Assembly: GCA_001465935.1 (NCBI GenBank)
Contig: LNKV01000007.1
Span: forward strand, 1,322,637 to 1,386,636
Length of the DNA: 64,000 bases
Direction: 5' to 3'
Source: Clarireedia homoeocarpa
Taxonomy: Eukaryota > Ascomycota > Leotiomycetes > Helotiales > Rutstroemiaceae
Position numbers and translations under genes: made by a program. Shown here one piece after another: positions 1 to 12,874 of this stretch. Positions within the stretch are counted from its first letter, which is position 1. Every line of letters begins with the position of its first letter. The notes beneath the pieces are model-generated. The model saw nothing but the letters and a program-made list of their open reading frames with translations. It ran no database searches and was not told the origin of the DNA.

Positions 1-147
1 GTAGATGCATGGTAAAGCCGATGATTAGCAATGAATGGAGAAAGACATCATTTCAAAGGAAAAGACCTTACGGACTTAATGCACAAGGGATATCAAAGAT
101 ATGAGCATTTTTCGCGAAGCAGGACCGCATTGCCGATATGATCGCAT

Positions 148-155
148 TATAAAAG
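148..155 (+). promoter_or_regulatory. TATA box of the metallo-hydrolase gene
   Basis: A TATAAAAG element lies about 90 bp before the ATG at 244. This is consistent with a transcription start some 60 nt upstream of the start codon. Confidence 0.5.
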
Positions 156-243
156 AGAGGTGCTGTCCATGAGAAGTTGAGACAGCATCTCTATTAAGAA
201 CCTGGACAGCAGACAACGCTTAACCATCATATCAACAACGATC

Positions 244-1206
244 ATGTTCTTTAAACTTCTCACGACGTTTCTCCTAGCTCCACTAAGCTTAGCTGAAACC
301 CTTCAGCACTATCCTTCTACTTTGCATTGGGATGTCTACAACGCACCACAGGCCCCAATATATGATCCCCCTGACAATTACACATTTTCTCCGACAGCAT
401 ACACTCTCATTCACGGCGATCACTCCGCTGTCCTCGTCGATGCGCCAGTAAACATTGAAACTGCAAACGGTCTGGCAGATTGGATCGAGTCCACCATCCC
501 CGACAAGAAACTTACTCACATCTATGTAACTCACGGCCATGGTGACCACTTCTTTGGCATACCAGTCCTCCAACAGCGGTTCCCAGGAGTAGTAGCCATT
601 GCTACACGTCGCACTATTGCGCATGTAGCTCAACAGCTAACTACAGAGGAGTTTGTCGATTTCTGGGGTGCGGTGTTCCCAAACCAGATTCCGGCGCAAA
701 ATGAAACTATCCAGCCTTTACCTCCGAGTGGAAAGTTTTCTCTCGAAGGACATCTGTTGCAAGCTGTGGAGGTGGGCCAAAGCGATACTTACAACACAAC
801 CGTCCTCCACGTACCTGACCTCGATCTTGTCGTGACCGGCGATGCGGTCTATGGAGAGTGCTATCTATATCTTGTCGAGACGAACACGACTGAACTACGA
901 GCGCAATGGATCGCAGCCATTGACAAGATAGAAGGGTTAAATCCGAAGGTTGTAATCCCAAGTCACAAGCAACCTTCGGATGGGTATGGAACTGAGCATT
1001 TTGAGAAGACTAGACAGTACATTAGAGATTGGGCGAAGGTGATAGAGGTCGCGACGAGCAGGGAGGATTTTCTTCAGAGGATCGCGGCCCTCTATCCACA
1101 ACGTGTGGGAGACTGGATCTTGGAGATCAGTGTTGAGGAGGTGTTCCCTTCGGGAAATGATAGCTTGGTCAAGGCGAGAGATCTTTTCCCAGCACCTCAT
1201 ATGTAG
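244..1206 (+). CDS. Secreted metallo-beta-lactamase-fold hydrolase
   Basis: A single-exon protein of 320 aa. Residues 1-17 form a hydrophobic signal peptide ending near SLA, so the product is probably secreted or enters the ER. The zinc-site motif HGHGDH lies at about residues 97-102. A second metal-site region, GQSDT...VTGDAVYG, follows at about 177-205, with Gln where many family members have His. A late IPSHKQP segment supplies the last His. Together these mark the metallo-beta-lactamase superfamily. The substrate cannot be told from sequence; relatives hydrolyse lactones, thioesters or lactams. A good TATA box precedes the gene, and no intron is needed. Confidence 0.8.
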   Translation: MFFKLLTTFLLAPLSLAETLQHYPSTLHWDVYNAPQAPIYDPPDNYTFSPTAYTLIHGDHSAVLVDAPVNIETANGLADWIESTIPDKKLTHIYVTHGHGDHFFGIPVLQQRFPGVVAIATRRTIAHVAQQLTTEEFVDFWGAVFPNQIPAQNETIQPLPPSGKFSLEGHLLQAVEVGQSDTYNTTVLHVPDLDLVVTGDAVYGECYLYLVETNTTELRAQWIAAIDKIEGLNPKVVIPSHKQPSDGYGTEHFEKTRQYIRDWAKVIEVATSREDFLQRIAALYPQRVGDWILEISVEEVFPSGNDSLVKARDLFPAPHM

Positions 1207-1583
1207 TCAGTACTAGGTAGAACGAGATTGAAGAACCATAGAAGTAGCAGGTGGCAGCCAACGATTAAACACCTGCCGTTATTTGCAATATTAGAGATAT
1301 AATTACGAGTCTGAGGCCCCGCAAAAAGTAGTGTGTTTTGGATATAATTTCAAAAGGTTGAGGTTGATGTTCTTCAAGTGAGAGTTCTGGTGTGAGGCGG
1401 TGCAGATCAACAGCCACATCACCCACTGCAGCCTACAAGTGCTGACGTCAAAACTTTAACTCTAGACGCGACGTCGACAATCAAATACGCGTTTCTCACT
1501 TGGACATTCATTTATCTTTCGGGTTATGTATCTGTCAGTCATGATAGCTTGAGTATGATTTTGAGCATCTGAAAGATTTCAAC
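1207..1583. other. Intergenic, 1.2-1.6 kb
   Basis: This holds the 3' flank of the metallo-hydrolase and the promoter of the Sae2-type gene. I see no coding sequence or repeat. Confidence 0.5.
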
Positions 1584-4456
1584 ATGGAGCTTTGGAGGAA
1601 TAGTAGACGCGAGTTGTTTGAGCAACTGAGGAAATCCTGCGATAATTACGAGCAGAGCCTTGCCCATGGTACATTTCATTGCGCATTTTGATTGGTAGAC
1701 CTGTTCATTGATTTTGTCTACTTATAGAGCTCCAAACCCGTGTTCACAATCTGATTTCGCCGGAGGACTTAGAAGAGCTACGTGAGAAAGCGAGGGGGTT
1801 GGAAGAAGAGGTGGAAAAGCATAGTCGTCAATCGCACGAGCAGCAACGAATACTCGGCGAAAAGGAATTGAAGCTCGGAAGTTTGACGGAGGAGAACTCA
1901 CGCTTAATTGCAGATCTGCAACGACTTCAAAATGCTTCTGAAGCGGCGGATCGACTTGCTGAGGAAAAGCGGCTCGACCAAATCAGATTCAATCAGCAAC
2001 TCTTGGAAGAGAAGGATTCAAGGATCAAAGCCTTGACCGAGGAAAATTCGAAACTTTTAGCAGATTCCAGTCGTTATCGAGATGCTCTACCACGAGCTGA
2101 CCAACTCACCGAAGACAAGCGGCGCCTAGAAGATGATTTGAAGAAGTATCAGGCACAAGTTTTGCGTGTAGACGAGCTGGAGAAGCAGAACAATCAACTC
2201 TTGACGGAACTGAGCAATGCTGCAATACGAGCCAGGGATGCCGAAATACCTAGCACTGATAATCTTGAGAAGGGCGATCCTTCTGATACTGGACTCATCT
2301 CACCCGCTGGAGGAAACCCAAAATACCAAGATCTCTCTAAGAAGCAGCATAATAAGATTTATGTACAATGGGCCCTGCAAAAAGACCGAGCTGATAAACT
2401 TGCCGAGAAGCAGCGGGAGCTGTATGCCAAACTCGATGAATGGCAGGAATGGAGTACCGAGCAAGTGGTCGCTTTCAAAAAGAAGGGAGAGAAGATCCAG
2501 AAGCAGGGCGAGGAGATTCACAGATTGAGGGCAATATTACAGGAAATGGGAGGCGGTCAAGGTGTATTGTCTAGAGCCGTCATGAGCAGCAATCCTGGCG
2601 AAGGTGCTCTTCCTCCTTACCCATCCACTGTGTACAAGAAGAGTCCATTCCAGGATACCCGACCAGCAGATTACAAGGCAGAGCAAGCTAAAGTCATCAA
2701 TGACAGTGAAGATGAAGATGAGCCCAAACAGGTACGGGATGCGGGCTACAAATCCCCAGACTTACCAAAGCATGACACAAGATTGTACGGCGCTCATCAG
2801 ACTCAGCCAACGCAAATAATAGTTGCCGATCATCATCATTCAAGTTCTACGGAAGGAGATCCCGAATCTAACATTTCGCCTTCCCAAGCAGAAGTCCCCA
2901 ACAACAAAGCCAATGCCAAAACAGAGCAAATACCGTCATCTGACGATGCTCCTGTGGTTATATCTGCTCGGTCACTCCGTAAGAGGAAGAGAACCAACAA
3001 TGAGTTACAACAAACCCCAATACCTAAAGTAAAGATCGAAGAAGTCAACTCCAGCAGTCCCCTTGTCTTGTCGAGGCTGTTTATGCAGAACGAGAGTCTC
3101 GATTTAGATGCAATCGGCGAGAAGGTAGTCACCCCCAGAAAACGACTGCGGACAATCGAGCCTGAGGTGGATGAAAATAACGAAGAGGATATGCTACTCG
3201 AGGACAGCATACCTCAAAAAGCGCCTGCTATAGCTAGAAGCCGCTCTGCAAATCTGGTCACCCCTTCACGCCGTTTAGTTGGCACCCCCCTTCAACCACT
3301 TAGCCCAAACAAACAGATACTACCTACAACTACCGACGTTAGACTCTCGAAGAGAAAATCTAGACTACCTAATGATAAATATGCTGAGGAACTTATCGAA
3401 GATGGAGAACCACTAAACCCGATCAAACCTGGAGAACCTGACAAGAAAGCGCACAGCCCCGGCTTCAAAGATGTTTTGACCAACCTCCTTACAAGTCCAG
3501 CGCCAACAAAGCCCGCGATTAGCTCGCCCAAAAAAACTCCTGCACAAGACCGGAAAACACGATCTTCGAGGCTATTCGCAGAAGCTAGGCCGGAGCCTGC
3601 TGGAACGGATATAAGTCTATCAGAATCGATGGTTCAACAAGGAGATACTGTTAACAACCCCAAAAAACAAAATCCAGCTGGAGGCATATCTAAGATGCCT
3701 GGTAAGGAAAACGCTCATTTGAAAATTTCACGACCAGCTTCCAGAAACTCTGAACGAGGTTCAGCAACACCTACACGATCCTCTTCAAAAGGGCCTGTTG
3801 ACTTGCCTACGCCGGGTGTAAAGACTCCTGCTTCAGGCATCTCCAAGCCTACCCCTAGGACACAAAGAAAGCCTCGACGGCGCGCAAATAGTGGACTAGA
3901 TTCCAATAATCCCGAGCAAGAGCCATTTCGATGTCGACCTTTAGAAAACCTAACGCTTGAACACTTCAAGGTAAACCCCAAATACAATGGCGGTCGTAGT
4001 GATGCATTCACGGACGTTGTACGGGGCAAGGAGAATCGTCGATGCCTCCAAGGTTGCACAAAGCCAGAGTGCTGTGGTAACAAGTTTCGCGTGATGGCTC
4101 AAGCATTACGTGATCCAAGCAAACCAGTTACTGAGTCACAGGAAGAGAAGGATGATGATTTACTTGAAGAATATATGGGTGACAACAAGCACAAGCTACG
4201 CAATATGTCTGCGAAAGAGAAGGCTGAAACTTTACTAGCAGCCAGAACTTGGGAGTTGTCAAACAAATATGGGAAGCATCGACACAGATATGAAAGAAGA
4301 AGCACTCCGCCAGGCTTCTGGAATGCAGATTTTCCAACTACGCAAGAGGATCAAGCAGATCGTGAGGCTGCGAAAAAGTTGGAACGAAAAACTGTGGAAG
4401 AAAGATATCAACAGGCCATGAGACCGGGAGGTGCATGGATGTTCAGAGACGAGTAA
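1584..4456 (+). CDS. SAE2: Sae2/Ctp1/CtIP-type DNA end-resection factor
   Basis: Two exons, 1584-1668 and 1728-4456, are joined across a 59-nt GT-AG intron and give 937 aa. The spliced N-terminus (MELWRNSRRELFEQ...) opens a long coiled coil over roughly the first 280 residues, which is the oligomerisation region of this family. The middle is a long, Ser/Pro-rich disordered stretch with many SP/TP sites, expected for a CDK-regulated protein. The C-terminus carries the family signature: the LENLTLEHFKVNP block, a CTKPECC cysteine pair and the KHRHRYERR/PPGFW block. The protein stimulates the Mre11-Rad50 nuclease to start resection of double-strand breaks. Only the 85-nt first exon supplies a start in frame with the coiled coil; an internal ATG-less start near 1799 would lose it. 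Confidence 0.9.
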
Positions 4457-4999
4457 CAAGCATCATTTTGGTGCTTTTTATGCATTGAATGTGCATGGGG
4501 GTATGGATTGCTGGCGGTATGTTTTGTCTGGGTCTGTAGTAATGATTGATACCAATTTACACTGTACTGGCTTGTAGCGCCTGCATGAAGTAGAACGTCA
4601 CAGGTCGTATACATGGCTTATAGTTGTAACATGAAACAAGAAAATTACAGAAGACCTACATATAAAGCATGTCTGGCGAGCTGATTCAGTGTTCCATCAT
4701 AAACAAGTGAACCCATAAGTGTATGTCACAATTCGAGTATGAATTCGCCCAAAGAATTTTTTACATACTGTGGCTAAAATATACGAACTGTGGCTGTGCC
4801 AACTTACAATTCGGGGGTCTAAATTTAAAACGGGCGGAAACAACGGGGTCGAACTGCGCATAAGCATCATTATTGCGACGACAACTTACAGATTTACAAG
4901 TCAACCACAACCTAAGATCGCGTCGGAACGCTCTACGACCATCACTCATCTACGAAAACACGACGATCTTCCGGCTGATGATCTGCGAAATCTTTTAAG
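4457..4999. other. Intergenic, 4.5-5.0 kb
   Basis: This is the 3' flank of the SAE2-like gene and the promoter of CDC50. I see no convincing coding sequence. Confidence 0.5.
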
Positions 5000-6499
5000 A
5001 TGGCTGATCAATCACCAGCAATGCAACACGAGGATTCTATCGATGCCCAGGATCCAAACACACATGGAGGAGACAAAGGAAAGGTCAAGAGCAGGAGGCC
5101 CGCAAGTCAGTAGCTACGACAATTCACGAATATAAGTAGACAATTACTAATTACTGTGGGCGATGTGTAGACACAGCGTTCAGACAACAAAGATTGAAGG
5201 CATGGCAGTGAGTTGCACACGCTATTCATGCGCTGGAGGAAGCTGACACGATGCAAGACCAATTCTCACACCGAAAACCGTACTTCCACTATTCTTCGCT
5301 ATCGGTATTATATTCGCACCGATCGGAGGCGGATTGTTATATGCAAGTAATGAGGTCAGTAATGGAGGGTCGAACATCATAGCATGGCTGAGGGGCGGAA
5401 AGGCTGATGTTGCGGATTCAGGTCCAAGAAATCGTGATCGACTACTCGAAATGCCATACGGATGCGCCAGTCGGCACTTTCGAGAATATCCCTTCGGATA
5501 ACGTTCATTACTTTTTCAAGAAACCATACGCACAAGGTAGTAGTGCGCAATGGTCCAGAGCTGATGTAAACCAGACATACTACAACGGTACCACCTTGGG
5601 TGCTGAAGTCGAAGCCGTACAGTGCCAGCTTACATTCCCTATATACCATGATATGGAGCCTCCGGTTCTGTTTTACTACAAGCTTACGAACTTCTACCAA
5701 AACCATCGACGATATGCCAAGTCCTTCGACTCTGATCAGCTTTCCGGCAAAGCCGTTTCAGCAAGCACAATTCATTCCGGTGACTGTACGCCTCTCACTA
5801 CCACAACCATTGATGGTGTTGATAAACCATACTACCCTTGTGGTCTTGCTCCTAACTCCGTCTTCAACGATACATTCTCAAATCCGATTCTACTCAATCC
5901 GACGACCGGAGATAACGTAACTTACGTTATGAATAACAATTCGGACATCTCGTGGGGTAGCGATCGGGAATTGTATGGTCAAACCAAATACAATTGGTCA
6001 GAGGTCGCTGTCCCTCCCAATTGGGTTAAGAGATATCCAAAAGGGTACAGCGATGACTACCACCCAGATCTTGAGAATGACGAGGCCTTCCAGGTTTGGA
6101 TGCGATTGGCAGGACTGCCGACATTCAGTAAATTGGTCCAGAGGAATGATACTGCTAAGCTACCGGCTGGCCAATACCGGGTGAACATCAACCACTGTAA
6201 GTGTTCCTTTTCCATCTCCATGATTGTAGCTCACAGTGTGATCAGTGTTCAATGTGACTGAGTATGGCGGTACAAAATCCATTATCATCTCGACTCGCAC
6301 TGTGATGGGCGGAAAGAATCCATTCCTTGGTATTGCCTATATAGTTGTTGGAGGTCTTTGCATCCTTCTGGGAGCACTCTTTACCGTTACCCATCTTATC
6401 AAGCCACGCAAACTTGGAGACCACACATATCTCAGCTGGAACAACGAGAATCCGTCTACTGGCACGACTACTGGTAGACAAATGGGAGACATGAGTTAA
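5000..6499 (+). CDS. CDC50: Cdc50/Lem3-family flippase regulatory subunit
   Basis: Five exons (5000-5105, 5171-5207, 5258-5354, 5422-6196, 6246-6499) give 422 aa with matching phases at each junction. The splices restore the family N-terminus (NTAFRQQRLKAWQPILTP) followed by a membrane segment (LPLFFAIGIIFAPIGGGLLYAS). A large extracytoplasmic loop with paired cysteines and N-glycosylation sequons comes next. The conserved EYGGTKSI and GGKNPFLGIAYIVVGG block leads into the second membrane segment. The protein is the beta subunit of P4-ATPase lipid flippases, needed for their ER exit and activity in Golgi, endosome and plasma membrane. The second exon is only 37 nt. Confidence 0.93.
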
Positions 6500-7452
6500 C
6501 ATGTGCAAGAAGAATTTGAGGTTTGATGTAAGATAGTTTCGACAGGGGCACGGAAAAGACACGATGTGGTCATTGTATTCACTTTCTTACTTTTCCGAGC
6601 AGTTTCATGAGATTCACGGGCGTTTGGGAATGACATGCTTTTTCATTACAGCGACTTTCTTGCTTTGATCTCGTTGCATATATCAAGAATTATGCACCGG
6701 AGGCAAGGGGGGAGGGAGGATCATTGGTTTAGGATGGGGGTTAAATGGGTAAATGAATGCTGCTATACTTCTTTGGTACGAATAGATCAATTTACTTTTA
6801 ACATACATTCTTCATGGCTATTCTTATCGAGCGTCTCCCCCCGCGTGGCTTGGCAGCGTTTCGGCAAGCGTGTAATTGGAGCATTTGAAATGCCTCTATC
6901 GACTGACTGACTGACTATATTGCGTTGAATTATATGGTGGGACAATAAACCAACGCACATCAAGCGCGGGGTAAAACTTTATTCATACTGCTACGACGGA
7001 AATTTAAAATCCGGATTTCTATTCCAGAGGAATTGAGATGGGGTTTACACTTGGGGAATAGCTCAAGATCAGCAACTAACGGATTCACGGCGTGGGTGTG
7101 CTGCTCGTATTGTAGATGCCGTTCTGGATCTTTCAAACTAGTGACAGAGTGCAGTAGTGCTCTGCACGCGCATAGATGCCGGTCCCCATTTGGCACTTGC
7201 AAGAGATAGCTATGATTGATTAGATTTCACTGGTTATCAATCTCGAGCAAATGCAAAATCTCGTCAAGTAATTGTATTCTCTCATCCCGTCTATTTAATT
7301 AGATAGATATAAATGATATTTTATGACCGCTAACACGATCTCCTCCACATTACATAAGGTCATGCAGTCATGTATTATTTGGTGGCGTCATTATGGAAAC
7401 TTTCCTGTACCTTTCCTTTCCTTCCCTTCCCTTCCCTTCCTAGCATTACCAT
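6500..7452. other. Convergent intergenic region, 6.5-7.45 kb
   Basis: This lies between the 3' ends of CDC50 (plus) and the small secreted protein (minus). It contains a short GACTGACTGACT run near 6900 and a (TTCCC)n-like pyrimidine run near 7410-7440. I see no supported gene. Confidence 0.5.
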
Positions 7453-7902
7453 CTAACACCCACAAGTCAACTTTGCACTTCCGTGATACCATTGTGGTTC
7501 CATGACGCCCGTGCCCACACACACTGGACTTCCTCCCACAGTCAAATCATACGTGCCGGCTGGGTCACCGCTGCAGTCGGTGGTGCCTTTCCACAGTGTG
7601 AAAACGCAGTTGTCGGTGTCGGAGGGGAAGACGTTGACGCCTTGAGTCACCATGTTGACGCATACGTTGGCAGTGATGTTGCTGGGGGCGACGTCGACTC
7701 CGCAGTTGCTGGGTGATGTGAAGCCTTGGTAGTAGTCCATCTTGACGACGGTGCTGCTGCTGCTGCTGCTGCAGGCGGCTTGGCGGGGTACGATGGGTGA
7801 GGCAAGGGAGAGAAGAGGAAGAGAGAGGAGGGAGAGGGTCTGTGGGGTTGTTAGTCGAGATATGGGGGGTGGGTGATGAAGGGCACGAACTGTGAAGAGC
7901 AT
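7453..7902 (-). CDS. Small secreted cysteine-containing protein
   Basis: The uninterrupted frame encodes 149 aa, but an in-phase 51-nt intron is likely just after the fourth codon (about 7840-7890). It has donor GTTCGT, a GACTAAC branch site and a CCCCACAG acceptor. Removing it gives 132 aa with a cleaner signal peptide, MLFTTLSLLSLPLLSLASP, followed by PRQ. The mature part of about 110 aa starts with a serine run and has about seven cysteines, ending in CGC. I do not recognise the family. Size and secretion would fit a small cell-surface or effector-like protein. Both splice forms keep the mature region. Confidence 0.65.
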   Translation of the reverse strand: MLFTVRALHHPPPISRLTTPQTLSLLSLPLLSLASPIVPRQAACSSSSSSTVVKMDYYQGFTSPSNCGVDVAPSNITANVCVNMVTQGVNVFPSDTDNCVFTLWKGTTDCSGDPAGTYDLTVGGSPVCVGTGVMEPQWYHGSAKLTCGC

Positions 7903-9692
7903 TTTGAAGTGTGATGGAGTTTGGTTGTTGTGGTGTGTGTTTGTGCTGATTCGTATGTGAGGAAAGAGCTGATAATGTCGATGACTTGGATCTGATTAAT
8001 ATGATGCTTGAACTTGATGTGAAAATCTGAGGTGAAGAGTTAAATCGAAGAGAGGAGGTAGGCGAGGTTTACTTATACTCTCAATCGAACCCACCCTCCA
8101 GGTAACGTTCAGTCGAGCTCGACCTCCAGCCGCAAGCACCCTAGTGCAAAGAAACAGCATGGTATGATCTGCGCCGCCCTCCAGCACAGTAAGCTGCATC
8201 ATACTGCAAGGGAAGGGAGGGGAAGGGAAAGAAATGGAAAATGCAAGGCGAGTTTAACCTATGGTGTACGAAATCGGCCCGCCCTCACAATATTAGTTAT
8301 ACAGCAGCTTCGTATTTGGCGATGGCTGTGGTGGATACTTCCTAGAATTTCCAAGCCTTATCTCGAAGAATACTGTGTATCTGAAAGATATCTGATCAGC
8401 CGTTTGGGTGACGTACAGAAACTGTGATACGTTGAGGTTAAAGCCTCGCTCACATATTCGCTAGCTGGACTTCCGTGAATTAGAGCTGAGATACTTCGTA
8501 TATAGCAATAGCACATCGATTTGTGGCTTGTAGTGGATACCCTATACAAACAGGATGAGTATCCCAACAAGTCCATGATATCTTCGGCGCTCGACCCCCT
8601 GTCAAATAAATCCATAGACTCGGTTGCGTGCAGGCGCCCCTGGTAGTATCAATTTCTCGTATTTTCCTAGTCTTCCATGCTGGCCCATGCTTACTTAACG
8701 TTCCGGAAGGGTCACCGATTGGAATTACGGAAGATCATTGCATGGACCTGCATATGCATGAATGAGCTCAATAGCTGTTTCTGCAGTATATTTATCGAGT
8801 GTGGATCAATCAGGTTGTATTCTCAACGGTTTGAGAGTCTAGAGGCTTCGGAGAATTGTGAAAAAGGTGTGGTGGAGGGCTGAACAAGCGATCCATGATA
8901 CTGGACCTCAGCGACGCTCGCATGGCTTGGAGGGCTTACTGTGTACTTCCGTATAACGTAGAATCATGAGCCTTATACAGAAATAGAATCTTGCTCCACT
9001 CAAATACGAACAAGTTGCGAAAATTCTATTTGCCTCCCGCAACGTTACGGAACGACTAATCAACACGATATCTTTTCGGAATATGTATTGGAGTAGTGTC
9101 GCGATGAGTCAATCTTAACCGCATCGCATTTAATCGCAAGAGCTATCTCGTTGCGGTGCGGCCCGCGGAGAGGGGCTCTCTTGCCCTGCAGACCACTCGG
9201 CGCATTGTCTATCAAAACGACCGAAGCCAAAGTATATAAAATGTATAATATCTAAGATATACCATCGCTGTGTTACCATTAGATACGAAAAAAGAAATCG
9301 AAGAGTCTAGATAACCATACAAGATGAATAATATGAATACGTATTTTGCAGCACCCTCCTCGAAAACCTTTTAATTCGCGTAGGTAAAGTTGCAGTGCAT
9401 GCACCCAATACAAGAAACCTACACGCAAAAGCTTGTTGGGACGGGTACACAGTATATTGCATGTCCAAAAGGAGTTACCTAAAAAAGCCACAATGCTGTC
9501 ATGAAATTCAACCCCGCGCTACTACAACCACTAGGAAAAAAGGACATCTCTAGAGGATCCTCGTCGATAAGACATGCGAAGAAATGAACTAGACCTGCAT
9601 AACTCGATGCTATTGAATGGTGAAATGGTTTAATATGATCTCGCTAAGACTCTGAATGTCAGTATACGCTCCGATTTCGCCAAGCCAAAAAA
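7903..9692. other. Gene-poor region, 7.9-9.7 kb
   Basis: This holds the promoter of the small secreted protein and the 3' flank of the MAG2-like gene. Open frames are short and in no coherent order; one of 85 codons on the minus strand (8358-8615) has no recognisable similarity. I see no supported gene. Confidence 0.45.
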
Positions 9693-11994
9693 TCATGCAG
9701 CTCTTCTAGCTGTAGTGCTCATTAAAGTTATTTTCTTCGCCTTTTTCTTCTTACCTCCCTGGGCCTGAGGGGTCGCATTCGAACTACCTTCTCCACTCAA
9801 TGAAGCAGCCTGAGCTTGTGCGATCAATGCATTCTCTGCCTGTAGCTCCTGTTCCCAGGATTGTAACCATCCATCATCACCAGTGTGTTCCGGTTGCGGA
9901 TCCAGGCCTGGTGAAGCTGGAGCTACCAGAGCTGTTCCCCAAACAGTTCTTGGCGCAGAAGGACTTGTTGATGGAGATGCCAGAGGTCCAAATGATGAGC
10001 CGTGACGAGAAGTCCACGGAGGTGAAGCATTGAGTGGATCCATAGAAGCAGATTCAGATGAGAACTGATGGAAGTCCGCATCTGAATAACTATCCGGGCC
10101 GAAACCAGGCTCTTTCCTCCTCACACTTGCCCAGCGCGCGTCATCCTCTGCCTTTTCTGCACGCTGTCGATCTTTCTCTTCCCGAATATCCTTATCTCTA
10201 TTTCTCTTCCTCCTCCTTTCTATCTCTTCTCTAAATTGATCTAGTATCTCCGGCTGAACAACGTCTGTCCAATTGCATTCCAAGAAGCCCACCTCGCAGC
10301 CGAAGGGTAGATGTGCAAGATACTTCGTCCTCTTCCGCAATTCCTCATCCATAACATGAGTCGACACCCGTTCTACGCGAGGTAACAATGTGGATGGAAA
10401 TGAGGCGAAGTTGCCAAAGGCAGATTTGAGAATTCTGATGTCTAAGGGCGCGAGGTAGTAATGAAGCAATGCTTGATAGAAGAAATATGGTGCATCTGGA
10501 GAATGTGCGTCACCATGACGGCTGTGCTTGGAACGAGATTTTGAAGGGCTTGAGCTTAGTGGAGGTTGAGCAGAGGCTGTTGATTCGATAGTGGCTGTAG
10601 GAGTCCCTGCTAGAAGGGTAGCAACATTCGAATCGGAGACAATTGGTGACGAAGCGGAAACATCTATTCCTGACTTGGAAGCATGTTGTACGAAGTACAT
10701 TTCGGGAACATCTTCATTGGTGGAATTAAATTCGATAGGCTGTCGCTTTGGCTTCTTCTCCGATGGTTGAGCCGGTGCAGCGGGAGGCTGTCCAATTCCC
10801 TTTACTCTTTCTTTCGCATCCTTCACAGCATTCACAGCCTTCCGAGTCCATTCAGGCTCTTCTCCGAACAATAGCTCATCCTCATTCTCTTGTCGCTTCA
10901 GTTCTTCAATCTCCAGATCGAATTGCTCCATCATGTAGTCTTCACTGCCTTTCATAATGCGAGCGTAGTCGGTAACTTCGGCCGCAAAATACCATGGAAT
11001 ATCCTCCGACTTCTCCAGTACATCTGCGCCGTCTCGTGGTAGTGCTAAAGTACTTCCCGGTTGACGCATAACCAATCTAAGAACAACATCATCTCCTTCG
11101 CGGGGAGCAGGTCCTTCTTGTCCAGTGTACCATCGCACAGGTCTTGTCTCAGAGATAAAAACGGTGTCCCAACATATTGGGCATTTCTTCCATCGCGCCT
11201 TTTTCTCTGGAATGGGATTGGTGTCGTCTGTAGAATGCATGTAGCGTATGAGGCATGGCAAGCAGAATATATGACCGCATTTGGCCATGCGCGGAGCGAC
11301 TGGACGAGAGAGACAGATCGGGCATGATGCATCTTGGGATTCGGCAGAGGCAAGTATCTGTAGAACATCGTTCCAGTCCAGGTGTTGATCCGCAAAAAGG
11401 GCTTGCTGCCTGTAATCACCATTTGGTCGAACGATGAATCTATAGTTTGCATGAATATATCTGGGAAGATGTCAGCCAATTGAGCTACCGTCTACAGTCA
11501 GATCTCTATTCAAGCATACCTCGCCTTATCGCTTGAATGATGACCGGAACCAATGCCATAGATGTTTGCTCTTCTTGTTCCTCTTTGTATTGTATTACGA
11601 TAATCTTGAGGTCTAGGAGCAAGGCTAAAGTTCATCAAATGCGTGATGGATGTCTGCCCTCTGCGACTGTTCGCATTTCTCATGGCCGCCTGAAACGACT
11701 CTTATCAGTATAAGACGGACAAGCATTGAGTAATGGACTTACGGATTCCGCCATAGCATCCTCATCTGCGTATCTCGGCTTTCTTGAATTTCTATGCTGC
11801 TTCCTTTGGCTTTGATTGTTCCGGCCCGCAATTTGCGCACCTCCGCCCGAAAGACTCCCGGAGCGTCTTGCACTGGATTCGAAGCTGGGCGATAAGGTAT
11901 GACTCTGCTGTTGCGAAGCAGTGTATGACGAAGAGGAAGTAGTATTGTTTGGTTTCCCGCCAGACGAAGACGCGTTCTGCGGTACTGGATTCAT
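9693..11994 (-). CDS. MAG2: RING E3 ligase of the Mag2/RNF10 family
   Basis: Three exons on the minus strand (11994-11743, 11689-11520, 11460-9693) join in phase to 729 aa. The N-terminus is a disordered Ser/Asn-rich tail. The family block YIHANYRFIVRPNGDY and the WNDVLQI segment precede a C3HC4 RING finger starting at about residue 187: CPIC, then CGHIFCLPC, then CPIC. A long acidic/charged region follows, then a conserved block around LAPLDIRILKSAFG and a lysine-rich C-terminus. In yeast and mammals this ligase ubiquitinates 40S ribosomal protein uS3 (and uS5 in mammals) on stalled initiating or non-functional ribosomes. It shares its 880-bp upstream region head-to-head with the Ubp3-type deubiquitinase gene. 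Confidence 0.88.
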
Positions 11995-12874
11995 TGTTCA
12001 AATGGAGTTGATAGGAGGATAAAGCGATAGACAATGGGCAAGCAGACGCCACAGAGGACGCTGGTGTGATTATCATATGAGGGGCGGATCGTGAATCACC
12101 AATCGACGTAGGTAACTTTAGAGGAGTTCGGTAAGCGTTAGGGACCGAACAGGCAAAAATTTCCCACTAGATTAGGTACGGAGGTACGTGGATACATACA
12201 AGTAGTAAGTACTTTTCGCTGCAAGAGTTCGAGCACTCTTTTATCGCCGGGCACAGCTCGTCATTGCCAAAGTCCGAGATATTGGGAGAAGAACGGAAAA
12301 CGAAGATGGACACGTGCTCAATTGAACGTCCAAAGTGTGTTTTGCGCTTCTAACGCATTCATGCGCTTAAGACTGAGAATCTCTGTCTACAAAGAAGAAG
12401 TACTGGGTACGCACACACACACACCACACACACATTGATAGAGACCTCTCTCCTAAGCAAATCCTGCGCACCCCAACTTCTACACCCCAGCAAGGTCTTG
12501 GCACAAGGCTCCGCACTCAATTCAGCCCAGAAAGAAATTAACTAACGACAACATCAAATCTGTAGATATCAGCAATACAACACAACGCCAACAAACATCC
12601 ACCTACATTTGTTTTCTTTTTGTCCTGAATACAACAATCATTTTTGATCTACAAATCGATTTATCTATGAAGGCCGCCATTCCAAATTCTTCTTAGATCA
12701 AAAGAAATAATAGATCATCAATGACATAGCCTCTGAAAGTCGTCGAAAAAAAAAAGTTACACCCCCATCCGCCGAGACACCCCCCCCTCCCCAAATTCTC
12801 GACTCGCTCCTCCCCCCGCTACGTATTTCCAATCCGACCTTGGAAACGGCCGGCTTGGAAGTATAATAGCCGGC
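11995..12874. promoter_or_regulatory. Shared divergent promoter region, MAG2 and UBP3
   Basis: An 880-bp region separates the two start codons. It holds a CACGTG E-box near 12312, a CA-dinucleotide run near 12411-12433, and a long A/C-rich leader on the UBP3 side with a poly-A run near 12748. I see no gene in it. Confidence 0.55.
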
